Positions 49,375 to 57,151 are shown, counted from the first letter of the stretch. The stretch: 64,000 nt of DNA from Mesorhizobium muleiense (GCF_900099905.1 NZ_FNEE01000003.1:248001-312000), one strand, 5' to 3'. Numbers and translations are program-made. The notes: generated by a model not told the origin, from the letters alone.

Positions 49375-50058
49375 ATGAAAAACTCTTCTTTCGCCACGAT
49401 CAGCGATTTTGCCCCGACCCGCCGCCAACTGCTTGGCCTCGGCCTGGTCCTGGCCGGCGCCGCGGCCATCAATGTCGTGCCCGGGGTCCAGTTGCTGGCG
49501 TCGGCGCAAGCGGCGGTGCCAGCCACCGCGCAGAAGATCGCCGACCATTTTTCCTCGGTCAAATCTATGGCCGGCGAATTCGTGCAGTTCGGACCCAAGG
49601 GCGAGCAGACCGGCGGCAAGTTCTTTCTGGAACGGCCGGGCAAGATACGCTTCAACTATGATGGGACGTCGAATTTCCGGGTGATTTCCGACGGCAAGTC
49701 GGTGGTCATCCTGAACAAGCGGCTGAAAACGTCCGATCTCTACCCGCTGTCGAAGACGCCGCTCAAGCTGCTGCTCGACACCAGGATCGACCTCTCCGGC
49801 GGCCGCGTCAAAAGCGTCAAGGAAGAGAACGACGTCACCACCATCCAACTCGCCGACAAATCGGTGTTCGGCAGTTCGAAGATCACCATGATGTTCGATC
49901 CGAAAACCTACGAATTGCGCCAGTGGACGATCACCGACGCGCAAGGCAAGGACACGACGGTGATGATCTTCAACGTCAGGGAAGGCGTAAGCTTCGCCCC
50001 CGACACCTTTGCCATCGACTACACGGCCAACCGCGAACTGAACACCAAGTCGCGGTAG
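49375..50058 (+). CDS. lolA: Outer-membrane lipoprotein carrier LolA
   Basis: The chosen ATG at 49375 (GAGAG nine bases ahead; 49351 is an alternative) gives 227 residues. PTRRQLLGLGLVLAGAAAIN is a twin-arginine-like signal, which is unusual since LolA is normally Sec-exported. The mature domain AQKIADHFSSVKSMAGEFVQFGPKGEQTGGKFFLERPGKIRFNY matches the LolA half-barrel with its conserved Arg. It ferries lipoproteins across the periplasm. It follows ftsK, as in many Hyphomicrobiales. Confidence 0.93.
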   Translation: MKNSSFATISDFAPTRRQLLGLGLVLAGAAAINVVPGVQLLASAQAAVPATAQKIADHFSSVKSMAGEFVQFGPKGEQTGGKFFLERPGKIRFNYDGTSNFRVISDGKSVVILNKRLKTSDLYPLSKTPLKLLLDTRIDLSGGRVKSVKEENDVTTIQLADKSVFGSSKITMMFDPKTYELRQWTITDAQGKDTTVMIFNVREGVSFAPDTFAIDYTANRELNTKSR

Positions 50059-50093
50059 GTTGCCAACGCTGTCGGAAGGTTCCAGGCGTTGGT

Positions 50094-50273
50094 GCTGCCC
50101 CTCACCTGCCTGCCGGCATCCTCTCCCCGTATAGGGACGGGGAGAGGGGACCCTTCATCAATGATTTCGCCAACCAATTGTCAGCGTAGCAAAACGAGCG
50201 CCAAGGGTGAGGTCAGCCCCTTCTCCCCGTCACTATACGGGGAGAAGTGCCCGGCAGGGCGATGAGGGGCGGC
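50094..50273. repeat. Palindromic repeat element, family C, intergenic copy
   Basis: Its 180 bases are bounded by GCTGCCCCTCA and TGAGGGGCGGC. It contains CTCTCCCCGTATAGGGACGG, then GGAGAGG, and TTCTCCCCGTCACTATACGG, then GGAGAAG: two hairpins separated by an unrelated spacer. It is the intergenic counterpart of the element inside ftsY (2742-2907). It fills most of the 355-base gap between lolA and xthA. Confidence 0.9.
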
Positions 50274-50413
50274 GCCGAGGTCGACCATGACATCAACAGG
50301 CCCGGCCAACCGCTGCCGGCTTGTTTTTGCGGTGCGCGGCTGGCAGTAGTTTCCGGGATTGACTTTCCGTCGGAGCCATCTGGCGGACCTTGCGCTGTCC
50401 CGGAATCCCAAAC

Positions 50414-51220
50414 ATGCCCTTTTCGATCGCGACCTGGAACATCAATTCCGTCCGCCTGCGCATGCCGCTCGTCGAACGCCTGCTTGTCGAACAGGCACCG
50501 GACGTGCTCTGCCTGCAGGAAACCAAAGTTCCGGACGAACTGTTTCCCGAGAAGGCGTTCCGCAAGCTCGGCTATCAGCACATCGCCTTCCACGGCCAGA
50601 AGGGCTATCACGGCGTGGCGACGGTGGCGCGCCGGCCGATCGCGATTGTCGAAAAGCGCCGCTTCTGCGAGATCGAGGACTGCCGACATCTGTCGGTCAC
50701 CGTGCGAGCCGGCGGCAAGGCGATCCTGCTGCACAATTTCTACGTTCCGGCCGGCGGCGACGAGCCCGACCCCGTTATCAACCGCAAGTTCAAGCACAAG
50801 CTGGATTTCGTCGCCGAAATGAACGCCATCCGCGCCGAGCACGACGAAGTGTCCGGCTCGATTCTGGTCGGTGACCTCAACATCGCGCCGCTCGAGCACG
50901 ATGTCTGGTCGCACAAGCAGCTCCTGAAAGTGGTCAGCCATACGCCGGTCGAGACGGAAAATTTCGAGGCGATGCGGCTCGCCGGCGACTGGGTCGACCT
51001 GATGCGGCTCAACGTGCCTTACGAGCAGAAGCTCTACACCTGGTGGAGCTATCGCGCGCAGGATTGGCAAGCGTCGGATCGCGGCCGGCGGCTCGACCAT
51101 GTCTGGTCGTCGCCAAACCTGGTGCCGAGCTTTGCCGGCTACGAGATCCTGCGGCCGGCGCGCGGCTGGCAACGGCCGTCGGACCATGTGCCGGTCATAG
51201 CGCGGTTCGACCTGGATTAG
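50414..51220 (+). CDS. xthA: Exodeoxyribonuclease III
   Basis: The 268-residue product from the ATG at 50414 has the EEP nuclease motifs FSIATWNINSVRLR, LCLQETKVPDELFP (metal Glu), LHNFYVPAGGDEPDPVINRK, VGDLNIAPLEHDVW, and RRLDHVW with SDHVPVIARF (catalytic Asp-His). It acts as AP endonuclease and 3'-5' exonuclease in base-excision repair. Its TAG stop overlaps the start of repeat A2. Confidence 0.96.
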   Translation: MPFSIATWNINSVRLRMPLVERLLVEQAPDVLCLQETKVPDELFPEKAFRKLGYQHIAFHGQKGYHGVATVARRPIAIVEKRRFCEIEDCRHLSVTVRAGGKAILLHNFYVPAGGDEPDPVINRKFKHKLDFVAEMNAIRAEHDEVSGSILVGDLNIAPLEHDVWSHKQLLKVVSHTPVETENFEAMRLAGDWVDLMRLNVPYEQKLYTWWSYRAQDWQASDRGRRLDHVWSSPNLVPSFAGYEILRPARGWQRPSDHVPVIARFDLD

Positions 51221-51361
51221 GTGTATCGATATTCAGATGAGGCCGGCCTGCGAATGACGGTTTCCTGCGCTTCCGGTGCTCACGTACCCAAAAGTACGCT
51301 CCGCTCCGGTTCTCGGATCCCATCATTCTCGGCTCGGCCTGATCTGAATCTCGGCACACCT
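51219..51361. repeat. RIME-like palindromic repeat, family A, copy 2
   Basis: This 143-base copy has ends AGGTGT..GATATTCAGAT and ATCTGAATCTCGGCACACCT, with the shared core CTGCGCTTCCGGTGCTCACG. It starts at the second base of the xthA stop codon (TAG), so the element supplies AG of the stop. It ends 69 bases short of the convergent cyclic-nucleotide-binding gene. Confidence 0.9.
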
Positions 51362-51429
51362 CAGCCCTTGCCGCCCTGATCCGACTGGCTTTCACGGTCT
51401 GTGTGAGAGCGAGTTGAAAGCATCCGGGT

Positions 51430-51885
51430 TCAGTCGTCGAAACGCGGCGCCAGCTTCTCGATGCGGCGGATCATTGCCAGAAAATCCTCGGAGATGCGCT
51501 GGTGCAGGTGGACCGCGATATCGGGATATTCCTCCAGGATGCGGTGGAACATCTTGCGGCTGAGCCGCAGCACTTCCGAATCGATCTCGGCGGATGCGCT
51601 GGTCAGCCGGTTGGTGTCGGCGATCAGCGCCAGTTCGCTCAGCATCGTACCGGGGCCGGCCGTGCCTATCGGGACTTGGGCGCCATCCTGCTCGCGATAC
51701 AGCACGATGCGCCCGCTGACCACGATATAGGCGCAATCGGCCTCGTCGTCCTCGCGGTAGAGCTTGTGGTCGGCCTGCAGCCTGGTGGTTTCCGCGCCAA
51801 AGGCGAGCAGACGCAGCTGTTCCTCCGTGAAGCTCTCGAAGAGCCTCACGGCGGACAGGATGCGGATGTCGTCATCCAACGCCAT
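51430..51885 (-). CDS. Cyclic-nucleotide-binding domain protein without DNA-binding domain
   Basis: The 151-residue product has only a CAP-type sensor domain: LFESFTEEQLRLLAFGAETT, HKLYREDDEADCAYIVVSGRI, TMLSELALIADTNRLTSASA (phosphate-binding cassette ExxL..NRLTSA in place of GE..RSA), and VLRLSRKMFHRILEEYPDIA. No helix-turn-helix follows. It lies 232 bases downstream of the response regulator gene on the same strand. In Brucella the orthologous pair is OtpR plus a protein annotated as a cAMP-dependent kinase regulatory subunit, from memory. Confidence 0.88.
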   Translation of the reverse strand: MALDDDIRILSAVRLFESFTEEQLRLLAFGAETTRLQADHKLYREDDEADCAYIVVSGRIVLYREQDGAQVPIGTAGPGTMLSELALIADTNRLTSASAEIDSEVLRLSRKMFHRILEEYPDIAVHLHQRISEDFLAMIRRIEKLAPRFDD

Positions 51886-51926
51886 CTAGCTGTGTCCCCG
51901 AACGGCCAGTCCAATCCCTCCATTGG

Positions 51927-52031
51927 AGCGCCGAGCGTTCCTTTTGACGCGGCAAAGGACGCTCTAAACGCTTTGAAATCGACGCACCGGGCTTTCCAAA
52001 AAACGAATCCGGTTTTTGGGCCGTTGCGTCA
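51927..52031. repeat. Diverged family D repeat between CenR-type and cNMP-binding genes
   Basis: GCGTTCCTTTTGACGCGGCA, then AAGGACGCTCTAAACGCTTTG, aligns with the left half of the element at 56741-56835 (GCGTCTTTCAGACGCG-CAAAGGACGCTGTAGCACTTTG). A second stem CCAAAAAACG / CGGTTTTTGG follows, matching the position of the right-half hairpin. It is degenerate and would lie in the shared transcript. Confidence 0.5.
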
Positions 52032-52117
52032 GCGAGCTCGATCCAGAACCACCTCCAGTCTCAGGATCGTACCCGAAAGCGGCGCCTCCCCTAACCGCTG
52101 ATTGAATGATTAAATGT

Positions 52118-52801
52118 TTAAGGAACCAGCTTGTAGCCACCACTTTCTGTCACAAGAATTTCTGCGTTGGAAGGATCGCGCTCGATCTTCTGGCGCAGCC
52201 GATAGACATGGGTTTCCAGCGTGTGCGTGGTGACGCCGGAATTGTAGCCCCACACTTCCTCGAGCAGCACGTCGCGCGTCACCACCTTCTGGTCGGCGCG
52301 ATAGAGATATTTGATGATCGAGGCTTCCTTTTCGGTCAGCCGCACCTTGGCGCCGCGCTGGTCGATCAGAAGCTTCTGGCTAGGCTTGAAAGTGTAGGGG
52401 CCAACCGAAAAGGTGGCGTCTTCGCTCTGCTCATGCTGGCGAAGCTGGGCACGGATGCGGGCCAGGAGAACCGCGAAGCGGAACGGCTTGACCACATAGT
52501 CGTTGGCGCCGGCTTCGAGGCCGAGAATCGTATCGGAATCGGTGTCGTGTCCCGTCAGCATGATGATAGGCGACTTGTAGCCGCCCTTGCGCAGTATTTT
52601 CACCGCCTCTCGGCCATCCATGTCGGGGAGGCCGACATCCATGATGAGCAGATCGATGATGCCGCCGCGGGCCGTGGCGATGCCTTTGGCGGCTGTTGAT
52701 TCCTGCAGGACGTCGAATTCTTCATAGAGAGACAATTGCTCGACGAGCGTGCCGCGCAGGTCGTCATCGTCATCGACGATCAGAATGGTGCGTGAAGTCA
52801 T
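52118..52801 (-). CDS. cenR: OmpR-family response regulator, CenR/OtpR type
   Basis: At 227 residues it has a receiver domain with the acidic cluster ILIVDDDDDLR, phospho-acceptor Asp in LLIMDVGLPDMDG, Thr in IIMLTGHDT and Lys in DYVVKPFRF, then a winged-helix DNA-binding domain (VRLTEKEASIIKYLYRADQK, THTLETHVYRLRQKIE). The sequence strongly resembles the essential alphaproteobacterial envelope regulator CenR/OtpR. No histidine kinase gene is adjacent. An L,D-transpeptidase gene is divergent, an apt target for an envelope regulator. Confidence 0.88.
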   Translation of the reverse strand: MTSRTILIVDDDDDLRGTLVEQLSLYEEFDVLQESTAAKGIATARGGIIDLLIMDVGLPDMDGREAVKILRKGGYKSPIIMLTGHDTDSDTILGLEAGANDYVVKPFRFAVLLARIRAQLRQHEQSEDATFSVGPYTFKPSQKLLIDQRGAKVRLTEKEASIIKYLYRADQKVVTRDVLLEEVWGYNSGVTTHTLETHVYRLRQKIERDPSNAEILVTESGGYKLVP

Positions 52802-52885
52802 GGATCAATCCGTTGTTTTGAAAAGAAAATTCAGTTGACCGCTGCCTGTTTATGCGGAAGCTGACCGGCACAACAGCCGATCACA

Positions 52886-53482
52886 ATGATTTGTTCCGTG
52901 GCACGATCATACAAGAAAAAACGCGCGTGCAATGAGGCGAGCGCATTTTTGCGAAAAGGGCTTCGTGTTCTCACCGTGCGCGCCAGGCCCGGCCACCCCA
53001 GCCAGGGACTTCTGCAGGCTGGCAAACTGGTGTTTTCCTGTGCGCTGGGGCGCGGCGGCATATCGGCCGGCAAGCGCGAAGGCGATGGCGCCACGCCGCT
53101 TGGGTCGATGCGGATACTGTCGGGATATTTCCGTAACGATCATTTTCCCGGCGGCCGCAAAACCCGGCTGGCGATGGCGCCGATCGGTCGCGATCTTGGC
53201 TGGTGCGAAGTGCCTGAGGACCGCAACTACAACCGTCCGGTCAAGATTCCCTATGGCGCCAGCCACGAGCGGATGCTGCGCGCCGACCGCCTTTATGACG
53301 CCTGCCTGGTGCTCGACTGGAACATTGCGCCGCGTCGCCGCGGACGCGGCAGCGCCATCTTCTTTCATTTGGCCCGCCCCGACTTCACACCGACGCAAGG
53401 CTGCGTCGCGGTGACAGCACGCACGATGGCCCGGCTGCTGCCGCTGCTGTCGGACCGCACGGTGATGAGGGTGGTGAGGTAG
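52886..53482 (+). CDS. L,D-transpeptidase (YkuD) family protein
   Basis: The 198-residue frame from the ATG at 52886 contains an L,D-transpeptidase domain: GRGGISAGKREGDGATPLGSMRI, FPGGRKTRLAMAPIGRDLGWCEVPEDRNYNRPV, and the catalytic FFHLARPDFTPTQGCVAVTA (His and Cys). This is the COG3786 subtype found in rhizobia. No signal peptide is evident from this start, and the ribosome site is poor, so the true start may differ. L,D-transpeptidases crosslink peptidoglycan or attach lipoproteins to it. The TAG stop lies in the first unit of an octamer array. Confidence 0.88.
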   Translation: MICSVARSYKKKRACNEASAFLRKGLRVLTVRARPGHPSQGLLQAGKLVFSCALGRGGISAGKREGDGATPLGSMRILSGYFRNDHFPGGRKTRLAMAPIGRDLGWCEVPEDRNYNRPVKIPYGASHERMLRADRLYDACLVLDWNIAPRRRGRGSAIFFHLARPDFTPTQGCVAVTARTMARLLPLLSDRTVMRVVR

Positions 53483-53678
53483 GGGAGTAGGGGAGTAGGG
53501 CAGTAGGGCAGTAGGGCAGTAGGGCAGTAGGGCAGTAGGGCAGTAGGGCAGGAAGAAAGTGTCAGTAGGGTTGCGCAGGCGCGCCGCTTCCTTTTCGTTT
53601 TCCTACTCCCCTACTCCCCTACTCCCCTACTCCCCTACTCCCCTACTCCCCTACTCCCCTACTCCCCTACTCCCCTAC
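53479..53678. repeat. Inverted octamer arrays (family F) overlapping two stop codons
   Basis: Nine units of GTAGGG(G/C)A fill 53479-53550; after a 52-base spacer, nine units of CTACTCCC (the inverse of the same octamer) fill 53603-53674 and continue CTAC. The left array contains the L,D-transpeptidase stop TAG (53480-53482), and the right array end contains the DUF1127 gene stop (53675-53677). The arms can form a long hairpin between the convergent genes. Six of nine left units carry the C variant, showing internal homogenisation. Confidence 0.92.
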
Positions 53679-53911
53679 GTCCGCGGCCTCTGCCAGCCGA
53701 TGTCGAGCAGACCCAACCGGCCGAGTTCCCGGTCCATCGCGCGCGCGACATCCTTGCGTTCGGCGCCGATGTCGCGCAATTGCCGGTCCGGAAGGTCGTC
53801 GACGTTCTCGGGCGGGAGGTTGACCGCCATTTTTGCATGGCGGAACCAATCAGACACCGCGCGCAGCCAGGCCGGGCGGATGGTTACAGGACTCAAGACG
53901 ATGTGAGACAT
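53675..53911 (-). CDS. DUF1127 (YjiS-like) small protein
   Basis: The 78-residue product has AWLRAVSDWFRHAKMAVNLP near the start and the DUF1127 signature LPDRQLRDIGAERKDVARAM. Such small Arg-rich-type proteins in rhizobia and agrobacteria bind RNA or influence phosphate and carbon metabolism; this longer form has an added C-terminal GRLGLLDIGWQRPRT. It is divergent from a LysR regulator, 164 bases away. Confidence 0.82.
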   Translation of the reverse strand: MSHIVLSPVTIRPAWLRAVSDWFRHAKMAVNLPPENVDDLPDRQLRDIGAERKDVARAMDRELGRLGLLDIGWQRPRT

Positions 53912-54075
53912 GGTGCAATCCGGCTTCTCCGGACATCAAGTCCGGTTTGATGTTTGTTCGATGGTCACATCATGACGGATTGAAATTAAAACGAGAAACG
54001 AGTAGTTTTCTCCGTATCTTCAAGTTTTGTTTGAGGATTGAAAATGCTCGACCGGCCTCTCCTCGTCCTATTCTG

Positions 54076-55011
54076 ATGGCGCGCCTGCTGCCAGGAACCC
54101 GTGCACTGAGGACGCTGGAAGCAGCCGCCCGGCACCTCAATTTCACCCGCGCCGCGGACGAACTTGGCCTGACCCCGGCCGCGGTCAGCCACCAGATCAA
54201 GGAAATCGAGGATCAGCTCGGCATCGTGCTGTTCACGCGCACCAGCCGCACCATCCGGCTGACCGAGGCGGGCGCGGTGCTGTTCGAGGCCTCGACCGAC
54301 GCGCTCGACCTGCTTGGCCGCGCCGTCTCACGGGCGCACAAGCTGGCGCGTGGAACGGCGTTGCTGAAAGTGACACTCGACGCCCAGTTCGCGACAAAAT
54401 GGCTGATGCGACGCGTCGATGATTTTCGCAAGCAGCGACCGGGCATCGAGCTCCGCTTCGACATTGCCTCTGAATTGCGCGATTTCGACCTGGACGACGT
54501 CGATGTCGGCATCCGTTTCGGCGCGGGAAAATATCCCGGCCTTTGCACCCACCGGCTGTTCGACAACATCATCATCCCTGTGTGCAGCCCCAGCCTGCTG
54601 GCCTCCGGCCCGCCGCTGCGCGAGCCACGCGATCTCTTCCATCACACGCTCGCCCATATCGAGTGGGCGCGACAGGGCGTGACCTGGCCAAACTGGCGGA
54701 TGTGGATGGCGGCGGCCGGCGTCGACGATTTCGACGACAGCCGGACGATCGTGTTCGGCACCTCGACCGACGCCGTTCAGGCCGCGCTCGACGGCAATGC
54801 CGTTGCGCTCGCCGATTTTGCCATGGTGGCGAACGACCTTTCCGAGGGCCGGCTGATCCGGCCCTTCGAACTTGGCATCAAGGTTCCGCCCGACTTCGCC
54901 TACTTCCTGGTCTATCCCATCGCATCCGCCAATGATCCCAGGATCGTGGCGTTCAGGGATTGGCTCCTCAACGAAGTTCACAACCCGCAGCCGGAGCCGA
55001 CGCTTGGATGA
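54076..55011 (+). CDS. LysR-family (GcvA-like) transcriptional regulator
   Basis: From the ATG at 54076 it is 311 residues. The winged helix-turn-helix is RALRTLEAAARHLNFTRAADELGLTPAAVSHQIKEIEDQLGI with LFTRTSRTIRLTEAG, and a LysR substrate domain follows. The TRAADELGLTPAAVSHQI pattern is characteristic of the GcvA/AmpR group. The frame is open upstream to 53833 without a better start, and no Shine-Dalgarno is evident. It probably regulates the divergent DUF1127 gene; the effector is unknown. Confidence 0.9.
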   Translation: MARLLPGTRALRTLEAAARHLNFTRAADELGLTPAAVSHQIKEIEDQLGIVLFTRTSRTIRLTEAGAVLFEASTDALDLLGRAVSRAHKLARGTALLKVTLDAQFATKWLMRRVDDFRKQRPGIELRFDIASELRDFDLDDVDVGIRFGAGKYPGLCTHRLFDNIIIPVCSPSLLASGPPLREPRDLFHHTLAHIEWARQGVTWPNWRMWMAAAGVDDFDDSRTIVFGTSTDAVQAALDGNAVALADFAMVANDLSEGRLIRPFELGIKVPPDFAYFLVYPIASANDPRIVAFRDWLLNEVHNPQPEPTLG

Positions 55012-55071
55012 GCTTCAGGTCGCCCTGAGTGATCAGCTGGCAGTCGTCGACCTATTTTCATGGCGGCAGCG

Positions 55072-55479
55072 TCAGCCCGCGACATCCGCCGCGCCGAACC
55101 AACCGATCACCGCGCCGATGATAAGCAGCACGCCGAGCCAGTGGCCGCAGTCGATGATGGTCAAGTCCCAGTCGAACCCTTGGTAGCGATGATTGACGGA
55201 TAGCGTCGTGGCGACGAATCCGAACCAGAGAACGAAGCCGAAGACGAGCCCGGCAACGAGGCTCGGTTCGCCACCGGTCATCGCTCCGACGATCAGAGAC
55301 ATGACGAGCGCCATGACAATTTCCGCGACGAAGCTGATTACGAAGGGCAGCGGCGATTTACTCATGGTCGCCGGATCAAGCCTGGTGGCCTTTAGCCACG
55401 GCTTGCTCAGGCCCATGTACCAGGCAGCGCCGAACAACCACGCCACCACCGCGGCGACGATCACCGCCAGCCAGTTCAC
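55072..55479 (-). CDS. DUF1761 membrane protein
   Basis: The 135-residue protein has four hydrophobic helices and family motifs VAWLFGAAWYMGLSKPWLKA near the N terminus and FVATTLSVNHRYQGFDWDLTIIDCGHWLG near the C terminus, which define DUF1761. The function is unknown. It is convergent with the LysR gene, and both lie between unrelated housekeeping genes. Confidence 0.88.
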   Translation of the reverse strand: MNWLAVIVAAVVAWLFGAAWYMGLSKPWLKATRLDPATMSKSPLPFVISFVAEIVMALVMSLIVGAMTGGEPSLVAGLVFGFVLWFGFVATTLSVNHRYQGFDWDLTIIDCGHWLGVLLIIGAVIGWFGAADVAG

Positions 55480-55627
55480 TGCTGAAAAACCATGATTTCC
55501 TCCCCGGAAGCATGTCGCTCAAAAGCATGCCCCCGGGCCCGAGCCGGGGGGTGCCCAGCGGTTTTGGGACAACGGCATGCGTATTCTCAAAATCGAAGCG
55601 TGATGGAACGCCTGTTCGGCGATGCCG

Positions 55628-56284
55628 TCAAGAAAACCGCCAGACGGTGGTGCGTTTGACCAGCGCGTCTTCCAGCGCCCGGGTTACCGACACCTCGTAG
55701 ACGGCGAGCGGCTCCAGTCCAGCTTTCGGCAGATAGGAGCGGCCGGGATCGCCAACGAGGATGTCGGCGCCACGCGCCTTGAGCGTCGCGAACCATGGCT
55801 TCAGCCGGTCGGCGAAGGATTTGTCGTAGAAGACGTCACCGGCCAGGACCACATCCCAGCCCGCATCGGTTCCGATGCAGTCGGTGCCAAGAAACATTAT
55901 CCCGACGCCATTGGCCTCGGCGTTGAGGCGGATCGCGGTCGCGCAGAACGGGTCGATGTCGGCGGCGATCACCTCTGCCGCGCCGGCCTTCACTGCCGCA
56001 ATGGCGACAAGGCCGGAACCGGAGGCAAAGTCGAGCACGCGCTTGCCCTGCACATCAGACGGATTGTCGAGGATGTAGCGGGCAAGGCCCTGGCCGCCGG
56101 CCCAGGCGAAGGCCCAGAAAGGCGGCGGCAGACCGATTTCGGCCAGTTCGTCCTCTGTCCGCTGCCACAGATCATGCGCCTCGTCGGCCAGATGCAGCAG
56201 CATCTCCGGCACATGCGGCGGTGCCATCAGCGCCGTGTTGTCGAGGATGAAGTTTCTCGCGCTGTTTGGCGTCAGCGCCGTCAC
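55628..56284 (-). CDS. ETF-beta lysine methyltransferase homologue (METTL20-like)
   Basis: A GTG at 56284 overlaps the stop of the EVE gene (GTGA) and gives 218 residues. Motifs: PPFWAFAWAGGQGLARYILD, then NP; VLDFASGSGLVAIAA (SAM motif I); AADIDPFCATAIRLNAEANG; and DVVLAGDVFYDKSFADRLKPW with LVGDPGRSYLP. The PPxWA...W.GGQ.L.RYxLDNP, GDxFY and GDPGR set is that of METTL20/ETFBKMT, which trimethylates lysines of electron transfer flavoprotein beta; an Agrobacterium homologue is known. Function here is by homology. Confidence 0.85.
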   Translation of the reverse strand: MTALTPNSARNFILDNTALMAPPHVPEMLLHLADEAHDLWQRTEDELAEIGLPPPFWAFAWAGGQGLARYILDNPSDVQGKRVLDFASGSGLVAIAAVKAGAAEVIAADIDPFCATAIRLNAEANGVGIMFLGTDCIGTDAGWDVVLAGDVFYDKSFADRLKPWFATLKARGADILVGDPGRSYLPKAGLEPLAVYEVSVTRALEDALVKRTTVWRFS

Positions 56285-56706
56285 GGCGCCGGCGTCAGGT
56301 CGCCCATGCGGCAGACCTCTTTCCATTCGGCCGACGTCACCGGCTGCACGGAAAGCCGTCCGAGTCGGACCAGCGCCATCTCGGCAAGCTTGGGGTTGGC
56401 CTTGACCTGCTCCAGCGTCACCGGCTTCGGCACATCCTTGACGGCGCGGATATCGACACATTCCCAGCGCGGATCGTCAGTAGTGGTGTCCTGATGGGCC
56501 AGCGCGCAGACCTCGACGATGCCGACCACGTCGAGCCCGTCGTTGGAATGGTAGAAGAAGCCGAGATCGCCGATCTGCATCGCCTTCATGTTGTTGCGCG
56601 CCGCATAGTTGCGCACGCCGTCCCATTGCGTGCCGGCCTTGCCCTTCGCCTTGAGGTCCTCGAAGGAGAAGACCGAGGGTTCGGATTTGAACAGCCAGTA
56701 GTTCAT
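56281..56706 (-). CDS. EVE-domain protein
   Basis: The 141-residue product begins MNYWLFKSEPSVFSFEDLKA, continues with TQWDGVRNYAARNNMKAMQIGDLGFFYHSN and GIVEVCALAH, and ends near LVRLGRLSVQPVTSAEW. This is the complete EVE (PUA-like) fold, which binds modified bases in DNA or RNA. The WLFKSEP and W.GVRN motifs match the YdiR/thymocyte nuclear protein Thy28 type. Its stop overlaps the methyltransferase start. Confidence 0.93.
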   Translation of the reverse strand: MNYWLFKSEPSVFSFEDLKAKGKAGTQWDGVRNYAARNNMKAMQIGDLGFFYHSNDGLDVVGIVEVCALAHQDTTTDDPRWECVDIRAVKDVPKPVTLEQVKANPKLAEMALVRLGRLSVQPVTSAEWKEVCRMGDLTPAP

Positions 56707-56740
56707 TTTTTGCTCCTCCGCGGCTGGAGATCAGCTGCAG

Positions 56741-56835
56741 CGCCGCGCGTCTTTCAGACGCGCAAAGGACGCTGTAGCACTTTGATTTTGCGCATGATCC
56801 TTTCCGAAAATCGATTCCGATTTTCGGAGTCATGC
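56741..56835. repeat. Palindromic repeat, family D, full copy
   Basis: Two stems: CGCGTCT-TTC-AGACGCG near 56746-56762, and CGCATGATCC..CCGAAAATCG-ATTC-CGATTTTCGG..GTCATGC at the right. The left half also occurs, diverged, at 51927-52031, and the right half at 5573-5616. The right end, GTCATGC, provides the last codons (GCA TGA) of the YciI gene. Confidence 0.8.
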
Positions 56836-57126
56836 ACTCACTGGCTTGTTGAAGGTCCAATTCCATTGCCGGATTTCGACGCTTTCGAACAGCCCTGCCC
56901 TGGCAAAGGGGTCTGCCGCCGATAGCGCTTCTGCCGCCTCCAGATCGGGCGCCTCAACCACGACGAGGCTGCCGTTCGGCTTGCCGTCGGCGTCGAGGAA
57001 CGGACCGGCGAAGGCCAGCTTGTTCTCGCCGTTCAGTCCCTCCAAAAAGGCAACATGCTCGGGCCGCGTATCGAGCCGCACCTGCAGGCTTCCAGGCTTG
57101 TCCTTGCAAATCAGCGCAAACAGCAT
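56830..57126 (-). CDS. YciI-like protein
   Basis: The 98-residue product MLFALICKDKPGSLQVRLDT, RPEHVAFLEGLNGENKLAFAGPFLD, GSLVVVEAPDLEAAEALSAADPFARAGLF is a standard YciI: a ferredoxin-like dimer with conserved His and Asp (RPEHV, ADPFA). Activity is unknown in most cases. It follows gpsA after 25 bases on the same strand, and its stop codon lies in repeat D3. Confidence 0.93.
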   Translation of the reverse strand: MLFALICKDKPGSLQVRLDTRPEHVAFLEGLNGENKLAFAGPFLDADGKPNGSLVVVEAPDLEAAEALSAADPFARAGLFESVEIRQWNWTFNKPVSA

Positions 57127-57151
57127 CTTTCCATCTCCGGATTGTTCAACA

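Noticed and set aside
53479..53678. CRISPR or VNTR gene
   Set aside because: Pure octamers with no spacers; the frames across the array have no coding features.
55560..55620. Short frame MERLFGDAV as a gene
   Set aside because: Only 19 codons, no ribosome site, and it ends in the neighbouring methyltransferase gene region.
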